In this document: piece by piece, positions 26,177-34,934 of the stretch
How the letters are laid out: each line of letters starts with the position of its first letter
How positions within the stretch are numbered: position 1 is the first letter of the stretch
Assembly (NCBI GenBank): GCA_905182835.1
Contig: CAJJDI010000026.1
Span: 1 to 61,417 of the forward strand
DNA length: 61,417 nt
Source: an uncultured Flavobacteriaceae bacterium
GTDB taxonomy: Bacteria; Bacteroidota; Bacteroidia; Flavobacteriales; Flavobacteriaceae
Reading direction: 5' to 3'
Program-made: the position numbers and the translations under genes
Notes under the pieces: generated by a model
What the model was told of the DNA's origin: nothing
Seen by the model: the letters and a program-made list of their open reading frames with translations, nothing else
Databases searched by the model: none

Positions 26177-26205
26177 AACCCTGTAAGTCATAGACTTGCA
26201 GGGTT
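26177..26205 (-). terminator. Intrinsic terminator of the tRNA-Phe gene
   Basis: A 12-bp stem with one G-U pair (AACCCTGCAAGT / ACTTACAGGGTT on the minus strand) has a 5-nt loop and is followed on the minus strand by a T-rich tract (TTCTGTTTTTAT). It begins 7 nt after the tRNA 3' end, so the tRNA transcript probably stops here and does not read into GAPDH. Confidence 0.7.
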
Positions 26206-26211
26206 AAAATG

Positions 26212-26284
26212 TGGTACCTCCAGGAATCGAACCAGGGACACATGGATTTTCAGTCCATTGCTCTACCAACTGAGCTAAGGTACC
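26212..26284 (-). tRNA. tRNA-Phe (anticodon GAA)
   Basis: The 73-nt gene folds as a full cloverleaf: a 7-bp acceptor GGTACCT/AGGTACC, D arm with GCTCAGTTGGTAGAGC, anticodon loop CTGAAAA with GAA, and T arm CTGGTTCGATTCCTGG with the GTTCGA loop. The discriminator base is A. The terminal CCA is not encoded (the next bases read CA), so it must be added by the CCA enzyme. It stands alone, with its own promoter and terminator, between GAPDH and coaX. Confidence 0.97.
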
Positions 26285-26296
26285 TTATAAGGTGTG

Positions 26297-26328
26297 CAAA
26301 TATAGATTCATTTTTATTATTCCCCAAA
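26297..26328 (-). promoter_or_regulatory. Promoter of the tRNA-Phe gene
   Basis: TTTG (26325-26328) and TATATTTG (26297-26304) on the minus strand, 20 nt apart, are full matches to both Bacteroidota promoter elements. The tRNA 5' end is 13 nt downstream of the -7 box. Confidence 0.7.
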
Positions 26329-26352
26329 AGAAATTCGTAAAATTCCTTTTTG

Positions 26353-26360
26353 TAAATTTG
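26353..26360 (+). promoter_or_regulatory. Candidate -7 element of the coaX operon
   Basis: TAAATTTG matches TAnnTTTG fully and lies 15 nt before the coaX ATG. The best -33 candidate is TTCG at 26334-26337, spacing only 15 nt, so the -33 half is doubtful. Confidence 0.4.
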
Positions 26361-26375
26361 TAATAATATAATAAC

Positions 26376-27098
26376 ATGAATTTAACTTTAGATATAGGTA
26401 ATACATACGCTAAATTAGCAGCTTTTGATAAGACTTTAGTTTTATTAAAATCATTTAAGGTTGAATTAATTTACGATCATATCGATGATTTTCTAAAATT
26501 ACACCCTTCAATTCATAATCTTATTGTTTGCTCTGTAACTGATGTTAATTTAAATTTTGATCAGTATAATTTTAGTAATGTTCATTTTGTTTCAGAAAAA
26601 TCAAATATTCCTTTTCTAAACTTATATTCTTCAAAACACTCTCTTGGTAATGATCGTATTGCTTTGGTTTCATCAGCATCAATTAATTACCCTAATAAAA
26701 ACGTATTAATTATTGATGCAGGTAGTTGTATTACTTATGATTTTATTAATGATAAAAACCAATATTTAGGTGGGGCTATATCTCCAGGAATTAATATGAG
26801 ATTTAAATCATTGAATAATTATACTTCAAAATTACCATTAATAAGCCCTGCTTTTACAGATTTTGAAATTGGGACTGATACATTGGAATCTATAAATATT
26901 GGTGTTTTGAATGGGATGATTTTTGAAATTGAAGGATTTATATCACAATATTCATCTAGATACGATAATTTAACAGTTATTTTAACAGGTGGAAACTCAG
27001 ATTTCTTGTCTAACCGATTAAAAATTAGCATCTTTGCGAATGAAAATTTCTTGTTAGAAGGATTAAATCATTTAATAAAACTAAATATCTCAAGTTGA
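26376..27098 (+). CDS. coaX: Type III pantothenate kinase
   Basis: This enzyme phosphorylates pantothenate with ATP, the first step of coenzyme A synthesis, in the cytoplasm. The 240-residue length and the motifs fit CoaX: DIGNT at residues 6-10 (phosphate loop with the catalytic Asp6), LGNDR near 91-95, DAGSCITYD near 116-124, and SPGINMRF. CoaX enzymes are ASKHA-fold and usually need a monovalent cation. It opens the six-gene envelope cluster; the next gene starts with TTG overlapping its TGA stop by 4 nt. Confidence 0.95.
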   Translation: MNLTLDIGNTYAKLAAFDKTLVLLKSFKVELIYDHIDDFLKLHPSIHNLIVCSVTDVNLNFDQYNFSNVHFVSEKSNIPFLNLYSSKHSLGNDRIALVSSASINYPNKNVLIIDAGSCITYDFINDKNQYLGGAISPGINMRFKSLNNYTSKLPLISPAFTDFEIGTDTLESINIGVLNGMIFEIEGFISQYSSRYDNLTVILTGGNSDFLSNRLKISIFANENFLLEGLNHLIKLNISS

Positions 27099-28399
27099 AA
27101 AAAAATCTATTTTACATAATTTTATCTTTAATTTCTATCAACTCTTTTTCACAAGGCAGCGCATCTCCATATTCATTTTATGGTATTGGAAGCTTAAACT
27201 TTAACGGAACAACCGAAAACAGAGCAATGGGTCGATTGAGTATGGTAACAGATAGTATACACATGAACTTTAGAAATCCTGCTTCTTTTACAGGTAATGA
27301 TTTAAAAGCTTTTAATAATGAAGGTAGGTTAGTTAAATTTACTGTTAGTGTAGGGAACTCTGATATCAATTTTAAAACACAGAATGCTTCTGCAAAATCA
27401 ACAACAACTTCGTTTGATTATTTAGGAATGTCAGTTCCTATGGGGAAATTTGGAATGGGTTTTGGCCTAATACCACACTCGTCAGTTGGTTATAAACTTG
27501 AATCTTTGGATGATGCTGATTTAATTAAATATAAATATTCAGGAAAAGGTGGCCTTAATAAAGTTTTACTTGGGCTTGCTTATCAATTCTCTGAAAGCTT
27601 AGCTTTAGGGATGAATTTTGATTATAACTTTGGTAATATTCAAAACAATGGTGTTGAATTTTTATACGATGATAATTCAGAGCCATTAGATTATCATAGT
27701 AGAGAAGCAAATAGATCTGATTTAAGTGGCTTTAGTTATAACTTAGGAATTACTTTTAAACCGATGTTAACAGATTTAATTCAATTACATTCTGCATTTA
27801 CCTACTCTCCAGACTACAACTTAAATTCGGATAATAGTAGAACATTTTCATCTATTGTAATTAATTCTAATTCTGGTGAAGAATACCCAATCAATGAAAT
27901 AAATGTTGATTTAGAATCACTAGGTTTAAAAGAAACAAACTTGTCAATGCCATCTAAAACATCAATAGGTCTCGGGATTGGAAAAATTAAAAAATGGTTT
28001 ATTGGTACGGAATATACTTTTGTAAATACCAGTGTATTTAAGTCGGATTTAATAAATATTGATAATAGTAGTTATGAAGATGGTTCGACAATTTCTTTTG
28101 GCGGATATTTTATACCTGAATTTTCTTCATTTAATAATTTGTTAAAAAGAATAGTTTATAGATCTGGAATTTATTTTGAAAAAACAGGATTAATAATTAA
28201 CGATCAATCTATATCAGAAGTTGGTATGACTTTTGGAGTAGGTATTCCAGTGGGTAATATGTTTTCTAATTTAAACTTGGCATTAGAAGTTGGTAAACGT
28301 GGCACAACTGATGCAAACTTAGTAGAGGAAAAATTTGCAAACTTAAAAATGAGCCTATCTTTAAACGATAGATGGTTTGTTAAAAGAAAATATAATTAA
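27095..28399 (+). CDS. Outer-membrane beta-barrel protein
   Basis: This 434-residue protein has a signal peptide ending at NSFSQ and a beta-rich sequence with alternating aromatic and Gly residues, ending LNDRWFVKRKYN. Segments SPYSFYGIGSL, MGFGLIPHSSVGY and YRSGIYFEKTG are typical of flavobacterial barrels distantly related to the FadL type. The start codon is TTG at 27095, in 4-nt overlap with the coaX stop; no in-frame ATG would keep the signal peptide, so TTG is well supported. Adjacency to lptC and CNNM suggests a general envelope role, but substrate or partner is unknown. Confidence 0.82.
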   Translation: MKKNLFYIILSLISINSFSQGSASPYSFYGIGSLNFNGTTENRAMGRLSMVTDSIHMNFRNPASFTGNDLKAFNNEGRLVKFTVSVGNSDINFKTQNASAKSTTTSFDYLGMSVPMGKFGMGFGLIPHSSVGYKLESLDDADLIKYKYSGKGGLNKVLLGLAYQFSESLALGMNFDYNFGNIQNNGVEFLYDDNSEPLDYHSREANRSDLSGFSYNLGITFKPMLTDLIQLHSAFTYSPDYNLNSDNSRTFSSIVINSNSGEEYPINEINVDLESLGLKETNLSMPSKTSIGLGIGKIKKWFIGTEYTFVNTSVFKSDLINIDNSSYEDGSTISFGGYFIPEFSSFNNLLKRIVYRSGIYFEKTGLIINDQSISEVGMTFGVGIPVGNMFSNLNLALEVGKRGTTDANLVEEKFANLKMSLSLNDRWFVKRKYN

Positions 28400-28401
28400 T
28401 T

Positions 28402-29781
28402 ATGAAAAAATTATTTAGTTTACTATTTATTTCAATTTTTATTACTTTTTCATTTTCACAGCAAAATGAAGACGATATTAATTCACTTTCAATTTTTAGT
28501 GAATATGCCAAAGCAAAAAATTATGATGCGGCATACACTCCTTGGATGGAGTTGAGAAAGAGAAACCCGAAATTTAATTCAGCTATATATACTTACGGAG
28601 AAAGAATTTTAAAATACAAAATTAAAAACTCAACAGCTGAAGAAAAAGTACAGTTCATAAATGATTTAGTACTACTCTGGTCAGAAAAACGTGAGAATTT
28701 TTCTAAAAAAGCTCCTCTTGGGGCTACGCTAGCGAAGACGGCACAACTTCAATATGATAATAGAAGTATATTAAATATACCAAATATTGAATTGTATAAT
28801 TCATTTGATATTGCTTACAAATCTGATTTAAAAACATTTAACAATCCAAAAAATCTCTATACATATTTTAAATTAACTGTAGAATTATATGATTCAGGAG
28901 AGAAAGCTGTTGAAGAACTATTCACAAAGTATGATGAGGTTTCAGAAAAAATAGAGCTAGAAATTAAAAATTTTACAAATAAGTTAAATCAATTTATACC
29001 TGAAAACGAAGATCAACAGCAAGTTCTTTCAAAAAAACAAAAAAGCCAATTTAAATCCTATACTAGTTTTTTAAAAGCCTACACACAAATTTCAAAAGGA
29101 ATGGATATAGATTTAGGAGAGAGGGGTAATTGTGAGAATTTAATCAAAATGTATGATAAGAATTATGAGGCTAACAAAAATGAAGGTATATGGTTGCAAA
29201 GAGCTATGAACAGATTAGCTAATAAAGACTGTATAGATACTGAATTGTTTGTCACTATTTTACAGCAAAAAAATAATTTAGAACCCAACCCAGATACTTC
29301 CTATTACCTTGGTATTATCAAAGATAAAGAAGGTAAAAGTGATGAAGCATTTGCATATTACACCCAAGCTATTGATTTAGAGACTGATGGTTATGAAAAA
29401 GCTAAAATTTTATTTAAGATAGCTACAAAATTCAAAAAAAGCGGTTCATTTTCTAAGGCAAGGTCATACTATAGAAAAGCCTTGAGATATAACCAGTCAA
29501 TGGGTAAATGTTATATAGCTATTTCGCAGATGTATGCATCAAGCGCAAAAAACTGTGGGTCTGATAACTTTACTCAAAGAGCTGTCTATTGGTTAGCTTC
29601 TAGTGAGGCTCTAAAAGCAGCTAAGGTTGATAATAATCTTAAAAAAAGTGCAAATAGTTCTTCAAAAAATTATCTTGCAAAAGCTCCACAAAAAAGCGAA
29701 ATATTTTCATCTGGCAGGGAAGGCGAATTGATAAGTATTGGTTGCTGGATAAGCTCTAGTGTTAAGGTTCCAAATCTATAA
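28402..29781 (+). CDS. Exported TPR-repeat protein
   Basis: This 459-residue protein has a signal peptide (TFSFSQ) and an all-helical body with TPR-like units. The clearest are near the C-terminus: PDTSYYLGIIKDKEGKSDEA and KILFKIATKFKKSGSFSKAR, followed by YYRKALRYN. A central charged segment (about 165-230) may be coiled coil. It lies 2 nt after the outer-membrane barrel gene, and its stop shares one base (TAATG) with the lptC start, so all three are translationally coupled. A periplasmic scaffold for envelope assembly is inferred. Confidence 0.85.
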   Translation: MKKLFSLLFISIFITFSFSQQNEDDINSLSIFSEYAKAKNYDAAYTPWMELRKRNPKFNSAIYTYGERILKYKIKNSTAEEKVQFINDLVLLWSEKRENFSKKAPLGATLAKTAQLQYDNRSILNIPNIELYNSFDIAYKSDLKTFNNPKNLYTYFKLTVELYDSGEKAVEELFTKYDEVSEKIELEIKNFTNKLNQFIPENEDQQQVLSKKQKSQFKSYTSFLKAYTQISKGMDIDLGERGNCENLIKMYDKNYEANKNEGIWLQRAMNRLANKDCIDTELFVTILQQKNNLEPNPDTSYYLGIIKDKEGKSDEAFAYYTQAIDLETDGYEKAKILFKIATKFKKSGSFSKARSYYRKALRYNQSMGKCYIAISQMYASSAKNCGSDNFTQRAVYWLASSEALKAAKVDNNLKKSANSSSKNYLAKAPQKSEIFSSGREGELISIGCWISSSVKVPNL

Positions 29782-30308
29782 TGAAACATTTGTATCTCAT
29801 AGTTCTGTTGATATTATTTTTTTCATGTAAAAACGAACTTTCTGACATAAGAACTTTAGATTTCAATAATTCTCCTGTAACAGTTGCTAAAAATATTAAT
29901 TCAATATATACTGATTCAGGTATAGTTTCTTCAAAATTAATTAGTCCTAAAATGTATAATTTTTCTAACATGGATTTTCCTTATTTTGAATTTCCTGAAT
30001 CCGTTGAGATAATTTTTTATGATGAACACAAAAACGAGAGTATAATTACTGCGGATTATGTTATTTCTTACAATAAAACTGATCTTGTTGATTTGCGAAG
30101 TAATGTAATAATTATAACCAGTTCTAATGATACATTATATACCGATCAGTTGTATTATGATAAAGGTCAAGAGTGGTTGTTTACAAATCATCCATTTAGA
30201 TACAAGTCATTTGACAAAGACATTAGAGGAGTTGGATTTGATTCAAATATTAATTTTACAAAAATTAATTTCCTTGATGTTAATGGTTACGTCTTATTAG
30301 AGGAATAA
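29781..30308 (+). CDS. lptC: LptC-like LPS export protein, lipoprotein form
   Basis: LptC helps pass lipopolysaccharide from the inner-membrane LptBFG exporter to LptA. This 175-residue form has a lipoprotein signal (LILFFSCKN, Cys17) in place of the membrane helix of the E. coli protein, followed by the beta-jellyroll sequence with ESIITADYVISYNKTDLVDL and TSNDTLYTDQLYYDKGQEW, the characteristic repeating strand pattern of the LptC/OstA fold. Other Lpt genes are not nearby. It is the fourth gene of the coaX cluster. Confidence 0.85.
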   Translation: MKHLYLIVLLILFFSCKNELSDIRTLDFNNSPVTVAKNINSIYTDSGIVSSKLISPKMYNFSNMDFPYFEFPESVEIIFYDEHKNESIITADYVISYNKTDLVDLRSNVIIITSSNDTLYTDQLYYDKGQEWLFTNHPFRYKSFDKDIRGVGFDSNINFTKINFLDVNGYVLLEE

Positions 30309-30337
30309 TTACTATATTTATTTTACTATACAATACT

Positions 30338-30526
30338 ATGAGAAAATTAAGTTTTTTTAAATACGCTTATCTTGTTTTTGCAATTCTTTTTTTTGTTGAA
30401 TTCATCTCAAACTTTGGTGTAAACATAACTAAGTCTATTATTTCTTTGTTATTATGCCTATTCGCAATATTTATTTTCTTTTTTAGAAAGAAATTTCAAA
30501 ATCGATTTAATTCAAGAAATAAATAA
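30338..30526 (+). CDS. Small two-helix membrane protein
   Basis: This 62-residue protein has two hydrophobic segments (about 9-28 and 32-49) and a basic tail (FRKKFQNRFNSRNK). It lies between lptC (29 nt) and the CNNM gene (5 nt). I do not know a function. The position inside a tight operon and the sensible membrane topology make a real gene likely. Confidence 0.7.
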   Translation: MRKLSFFKYAYLVFAILFFVEFISNFGVNITKSIISLLLCLFAIFIFFFRKKFQNRFNSRNK

Positions 30527-30531
30527 CTAAG

Positions 30532-31815
30532 ATGTACATTGATTACGTTATAGTTATAATTTCTTTGTTATTTTCAGCTTTCTTTTCAGGGATGGAAATC
30601 GCATACATTTCTTCAAATAAAATTTCAATAGAAATTGAAAAGAAAGAAAAGAATTTCACATCATCTATTTTATCTAGATTAACCTTAAAGCCCTCAAAAT
30701 TTATAGCTTCAATGCTTATTGGAAACAATCTAGCATTAGTGATTTACGGTTTCTATATGGGTGATATATTAATCAATTTATTTGATTATTTATTAATATT
30801 TGATTACTCGTTTTTAAGTAAATTAATTACAGAATTTAATCTGTTAACTAAAACGATTATATCTACGGTGGTTATATTAATAACTGCTGAATTTCTACCT
30901 AAAGTCTTATTTCAAATTTATTCTTTTCAGTTTCTTAAATTCTTTTCACTACCAGCATATTTTTTCTATTTATGTTTTTATTATATCTCTGATTTTGTAC
31001 TGTGGATTACAAATCTTATTCTTAAAGTGTTCTTTAAAACACAAGGAGATAAGATTCAACTGCTCTTTAGTAAGGTTGAGCTAGAAAATTATGTAGACGA
31101 GCAAATAGACGCATATTCTGAAGACCAGCCTATAGATAGTGAAGTTCAGATTTTTCAAAATGCATTAGATTTTTCAGCTTCCAAAGCTAGAGATATTATG
31201 GTCCCTAGAATTGAGTTATGTGCTTTAGAAATTCATGATTATATATCAAAACTAAAAGAGACACTTATTTCTACAGGTTTTACAAAAATATTAATTTACA
31301 CAAATACAATTGACGATATAATTGGTTATGTACATTCTCACGATTTATTTAAAAATCCAAAATCTATTAAATCAATGTTATTGCCAGTAGAATTTGTTCC
31401 AGAATCTATATTAATTATAGATTTGTTAAGCACTTTGACTAAAAAGAGAAAGAGCATAGCAATTGTTTTAGATGAATATGGTGGAACTTCTGGAATGATA
31501 ACTGTTGAAGATATAGTGGAGGAGTTATTTGGTGAAATAGACGATGAGTTTGATGTTAATGATTTAATAGAGACAAAATTTAAAAACAATCATTATAATT
31601 TTTCTGCTAGATTAGAAGTGGATTATATAAATGAACACTATCACTTAAATTTACCAAAAAGTGAAGATTATGGAACTTTAGGTGGTCTAATTGTTAATTT
31701 CACTGAAGAAATACCAGAGTTAGGAGAAGAGGTGTTAATCAATAATTATCTTTTTAAAATCATTGATGTTTCAAACACAAAAATCAATATAGTTTCATTG
31801 ATAATCAAGAAATAA
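30532..31815 (+). CDS. CNNM/CorC-HlyC family membrane protein (DUF21, CBS pair, CorC domain)
   Basis: This 427-residue protein has an N-terminal DUF21 domain with four membrane segments (about 1-160), two CBS motifs (about 205-320, including ARDIMVPRIELCALE and VLDEYGGTSGMITVEDI), and a C-terminal transporter-associated CorC/HlyC domain (about 340-427). Related proteins handle divalent cations such as Mg and Co; the older name hemolysin is misleading. It ends the coaX cluster; the next gene, ppiD-like, has its own promoter. Confidence 0.9.
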   Translation: MYIDYVIVIISLLFSAFFSGMEIAYISSNKISIEIEKKEKNFTSSILSRLTLKPSKFIASMLIGNNLALVIYGFYMGDILINLFDYLLIFDYSFLSKLITEFNLLTKTIISTVVILITAEFLPKVLFQIYSFQFLKFFSLPAYFFYLCFYYISDFVLWITNLILKVFFKTQGDKIQLLFSKVELENYVDEQIDAYSEDQPIDSEVQIFQNALDFSASKARDIMVPRIELCALEIHDYISKLKETLISTGFTKILIYTNTIDDIIGYVHSHDLFKNPKSIKSMLLPVEFVPESILIIDLLSTLTKKRKSIAIVLDEYGGTSGMITVEDIVEELFGEIDDEFDVNDLIETKFKNNHYNFSARLEVDYINEHYHLNLPKSEDYGTLGGLIVNFTEEIPELGEEVLINNYLFKIIDVSNTKINIVSLIIKK

Positions 31816-31816
31816 T

Positions 31817-31852
31817 TTTGTTTTTATTATTAAGAAGAAAATGGTACTTTTG
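31817..31852 (+). promoter_or_regulatory. Promoter of the PpiD-like chaperone gene
   Basis: TTTG at 31817-31820 and TACTTTTG at 31845-31852 are full matches to the two Bacteroidota elements, with a 24-nt spacing that is slightly long. The ATG at 31878 follows 25 nt later. Confidence 0.5.
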
Positions 31853-31877
31853 GCGACTATATATAAATTAAGCAACA

Positions 31878-34028
31878 ATGGCAATATTAAACAAGATAAG
31901 ACAGAGATCATTAATTTTGATACTAGTTATAGCAATGGCATTATTTTCATTTGTATTAGCTGATCTTTTTAAAAACAGTGATGGTTTTTCAACTACAGAG
32001 CAAAACATAGTAGCGACTGTCAATGGTATAGATATAGATCGAGATGACTTTATGAATAAAGTTGAAAGCACTGAAAGACAAAATAATGGCGCAAGATCTA
32101 ACATACAATCTATGAACTTGGTTTGGGATACAGAATTAAGAAGGGTTGTTCTTAAAAATCAATTTAACAGAATTGGTATTTCTGTTGAAAGAGATCAAAT
32201 GAGAGCTTTGTTGCAAAATAATTTAATTTCTTTTGATGAGTTCATGAATTCAGATGGATTGTTTGATGAAAATAAATTAAATGAGTTTATTGCTAATTTG
32301 AAAGAAATATCTCCAGAGACAACCGGACTTCAGGGTACTCTCATTAATTATGATTCTTGGATTAATTTTGAAAGTACTATTGCTCAAAATGGATTAGAGT
32401 CTAGTTATTTTAATTTGATTAATTCAGGATTAAGGTCTACCCTTTATGATGGAAAAACAAATTATCATTTTCAAAATGACAATGCAGATATAAAATTTAT
32501 ACATTTCCCATATAATTCGATTTCGGATTCTCTAATTTCTGTTTCTAAAGCTGAATTAAGATCATTTATTAATGATAATCCAAAAAAATATGCCATTAAA
32601 AGGTCTAGAGATTTAGTTTATGTCAAGTTTGATGAAACTCCATCAGTTGAGGATGAAAATGAGATTACTGATAAGTTATCTAGTTTAATTTTAGATAGGG
32701 AAGAGTATGATGCAGAGAGTAATACTACTGAAAAAGTACTAGGTTTACAAAACACTAAGGACCCTGAATCTTTTTTAAATCGATATTCTGATATAAAATT
32801 ATATGATTCATATGTTTTTGAAAATTCTTTTTCAGAAGACATATCTCCAAATATTTATAAATTAAATAAAGGAGAGTTTTATGGTCCTTATAAAGAGGGT
32901 GGTTATATGAAGGTAACTAAGCTTTTAGATGTAAAAAAAATATCTGACTCTGTTAAAGTTAGACATATATTAATTCCTTATGCTGGAGCTACAAGAGCTG
33001 AAGCTGGAGAATTAAGAACTGTTGATCAATCTAAAAAAACAGCAGATAGTATCTATAGACTAGTAAGAAGAAATCGAAATAATTTTAAAAAACTATTAAC
33101 TTTGTCTTCTGATAAAGTGAGTAATGAAAATGGTGGTGAAATTGAATTTGCATATACTGATGGATTTGCCCCAGAATTTAAAAACTTTTCTTTTGAAAAT
33201 AATGTAGGTAATATTTCTGTTGTTGAATCTGGATTTGGTTTTCACATAATCGAAATACTATCTCAAACTAAAAAAAGAAAAGCTTTAAAAGTAGCTAATT
33301 TAGCACTTAGAATTGAATCCTCTGAAAGAACTATTGATAGTATATTTAATTCAGCTTCTAAGTTTGAAGTATTAGCTTCTAAATCTGATTTTAGATCAGT
33401 AGCAAAAGAAAATAACTATTCGTTAAGACCAATTAATAAAGTCAGAGATTTAGATGAAAATATACCTGGACTTGGTGCTCAAAGAAGTATAGTTAGATGG
33501 TTGTATGAAGGAGGTACAGATGTTGGAGATTTTAAACGATTCAATTTACAAAATGGCGGATATGTTGTTGCAATGTTAACTTCGATTAATAAAGCCGGTT
33601 TAATGTCTAATGAAAAAGCTTCTATAACTGCTTTGCCGATAGTTAAGAATAAAAAGAAAGCTGAATTAATCTTAAAAAAGATAAACGCTAAAACTCTTTC
33701 AAAGATTTCCGAAAACCAAAACCAAACTATTCAAACTGCATTAGCTGTTAACATTTCTAGCCCAACATTGTCTGGTGTAGGTAATGAGCCAGAAGTTATA
33801 GGTAATTCTTTTGGTCTTGAAATAGGTCAAACTTCTAAAGCTATTTTAGGTAATAATGGAGTGTTTTATATATATTTAGAAAAATTGAATATAGCTGAAG
33901 ATCTACCAAATTATCTTACGTTTTCTAATAATATGAGTGCAGCAAAATTAAACAATCTTAATACGAAGATTTATGAGGCACTTAAAGAGGTCTCAGATAT
34001 TGAAGACAAAAGAGTTTTATTTTATTAA
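31878..34028 (+). CDS. ppiD: PpiD/SurA-type periplasmic peptidyl-prolyl isomerase, membrane anchored
   Basis: This 716-residue chaperone helps outer-membrane and periplasmic proteins fold. One N-terminal membrane helix (about 11-30) is followed by a SurA-N like chaperone region with VNGIDIDRDDFMNKVE, then a parvulin domain (about 345-460) with VRHILIPYAGA and GGEIEFAYTDGFAPEF, ending ESGFGFHIIEIL. The remaining 250 residues form a second, weaker parvulin-like or helical region. It has its own promoter, separate from the coaX cluster upstream. Its last 12 nt overlap the convergent GHMP kinase gene. Confidence 0.9.
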   Translation: MAILNKIRQRSLILILVIAMALFSFVLADLFKNSDGFSTTEQNIVATVNGIDIDRDDFMNKVESTERQNNGARSNIQSMNLVWDTELRRVVLKNQFNRIGISVERDQMRALLQNNLISFDEFMNSDGLFDENKLNEFIANLKEISPETTGLQGTLINYDSWINFESTIAQNGLESSYFNLINSGLRSTLYDGKTNYHFQNDNADIKFIHFPYNSISDSLISVSKAELRSFINDNPKKYAIKRSRDLVYVKFDETPSVEDENEITDKLSSLILDREEYDAESNTTEKVLGLQNTKDPESFLNRYSDIKLYDSYVFENSFSEDISPNIYKLNKGEFYGPYKEGGYMKVTKLLDVKKISDSVKVRHILIPYAGATRAEAGELRTVDQSKKTADSIYRLVRRNRNNFKKLLTLSSDKVSNENGGEIEFAYTDGFAPEFKNFSFENNVGNISVVESGFGFHIIEILSQTKKRKALKVANLALRIESSERTIDSIFNSASKFEVLASKSDFRSVAKENNYSLRPINKVRDLDENIPGLGAQRSIVRWLYEGGTDVGDFKRFNLQNGGYVVAMLTSINKAGLMSNEKASITALPIVKNKKKAELILKKINAKTLSKISENQNQTIQTALAVNISSPTLSGVGNEPEVIGNSFGLEIGQTSKAILGNNGVFYIYLEKLNIAEDLPNYLTFSNNMSAAKLNNLNTKIYEALKEVSDIEDKRVLFY

Positions 34029-34934
34029 TTGGGAATATTCAAAAATAGTTTTATAACCTTTTTCTAAGAAATATTGCATATCAACTTTTGAACCAGTTGC
34101 TAGTATAAAGTCACCGCCCCATGCTCCTAAGCTTTTAACTACACCTTTATTATAGTCTTTAAACAGTCTGTTTTTTATAGGAGCAATATCTATTAGTTTT
34201 GAAATTAATAATTCATGTCTGATTATGCATTCTTCAAACTCATTTAGATTGTTAGTTGTTGCTATAGTTTGATTAATTAACTTAAACTGATTCTTAATTT
34301 CTTCATTCAAGACGTTTTTTTTAGACATGTAATCTTTGATCCCATCTCTGCTATTTTGTTTATTTCCTAAGTAAATAAAGAATATATTTTCTTTAAAAGT
34401 TGGACTAAATTTTGATTTTTTGATAGTTATTCTACTATTGTAATTATTGAATTGTATGGGGTTTTCAGATCTAGCACAAGCAATGTCATAACCACTACCT
34501 TCAAATGTTTGTTTTAGTAGTTCATATGAATCAATCTTTGCCCAATTAGCTAGGTTATTAATAAGTGTTGAAGATGTTCCAAGTCCCCAATCTTTTGAGA
34601 ATGATAATTTTGAAACAAAATCATATCCCACAATATTATTAATTTTCGTATTACTTAATTTAATAACAGAGTTAAAGACCTTTAGTAAGGTATCTGAAAT
34701 ATTGTTTTTATCACCTGAGTATTTAATTTTGTTTTCTGAATCTATGAGATATTTTTCTTTGAACCATATTTTATTATTATAATCGTAACTAGTCCAATTT
34801 ATGTATTTTGAATTATTTTTCAATACCGATAGTGATTGGCCAAATTTTGTAGGTAATGCTATGCATTCAACACCTTCTAAAACAACATATTCTGAAGTTA
34901 ATAATATTTTGCCATTACTATTAAAGTCAGTCAT
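34017..34934 (-). CDS. GYDIA-family GHMP kinase
   Basis: This 305-residue GHMP-superfamily small-molecule kinase has the ATP loop DWGLGTSSTLINN and the family label motif GSGYDIACARSENPI. It overlaps the HMG-CoA reductase gene by 8 nt, so the two are co-translated, which points to the mevalonate pathway (mevalonate or phosphomevalonate phosphorylation). GYDIA-type kinases accompany HMG-CoA reductase in flavobacteria, but I am not certain of the exact substrate. Its end overlaps the convergent PpiD-like gene by 12 nt. Confidence 0.85.
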   Translation of the reverse strand: MTDFNSNGKILLTSEYVVLEGVECIALPTKFGQSLSVLKNNSKYINWTSYDYNNKIWFKEKYLIDSENKIKYSGDKNNISDTLLKVFNSVIKLSNTKINNIVGYDFVSKLSFSKDWGLGTSSTLINNLANWAKIDSYELLKQTFEGSGYDIACARSENPIQFNNYNSRITIKKSKFSPTFKENIFFIYLGNKQNSRDGIKDYMSKKNVLNEEIKNQFKLINQTIATTNNLNEFEECIIRHELLISKLIDIAPIKNRLFKDYNKGVVKSLGAWGGDFILATGSKVDMQYFLEKGYKTIFEYSQLIK

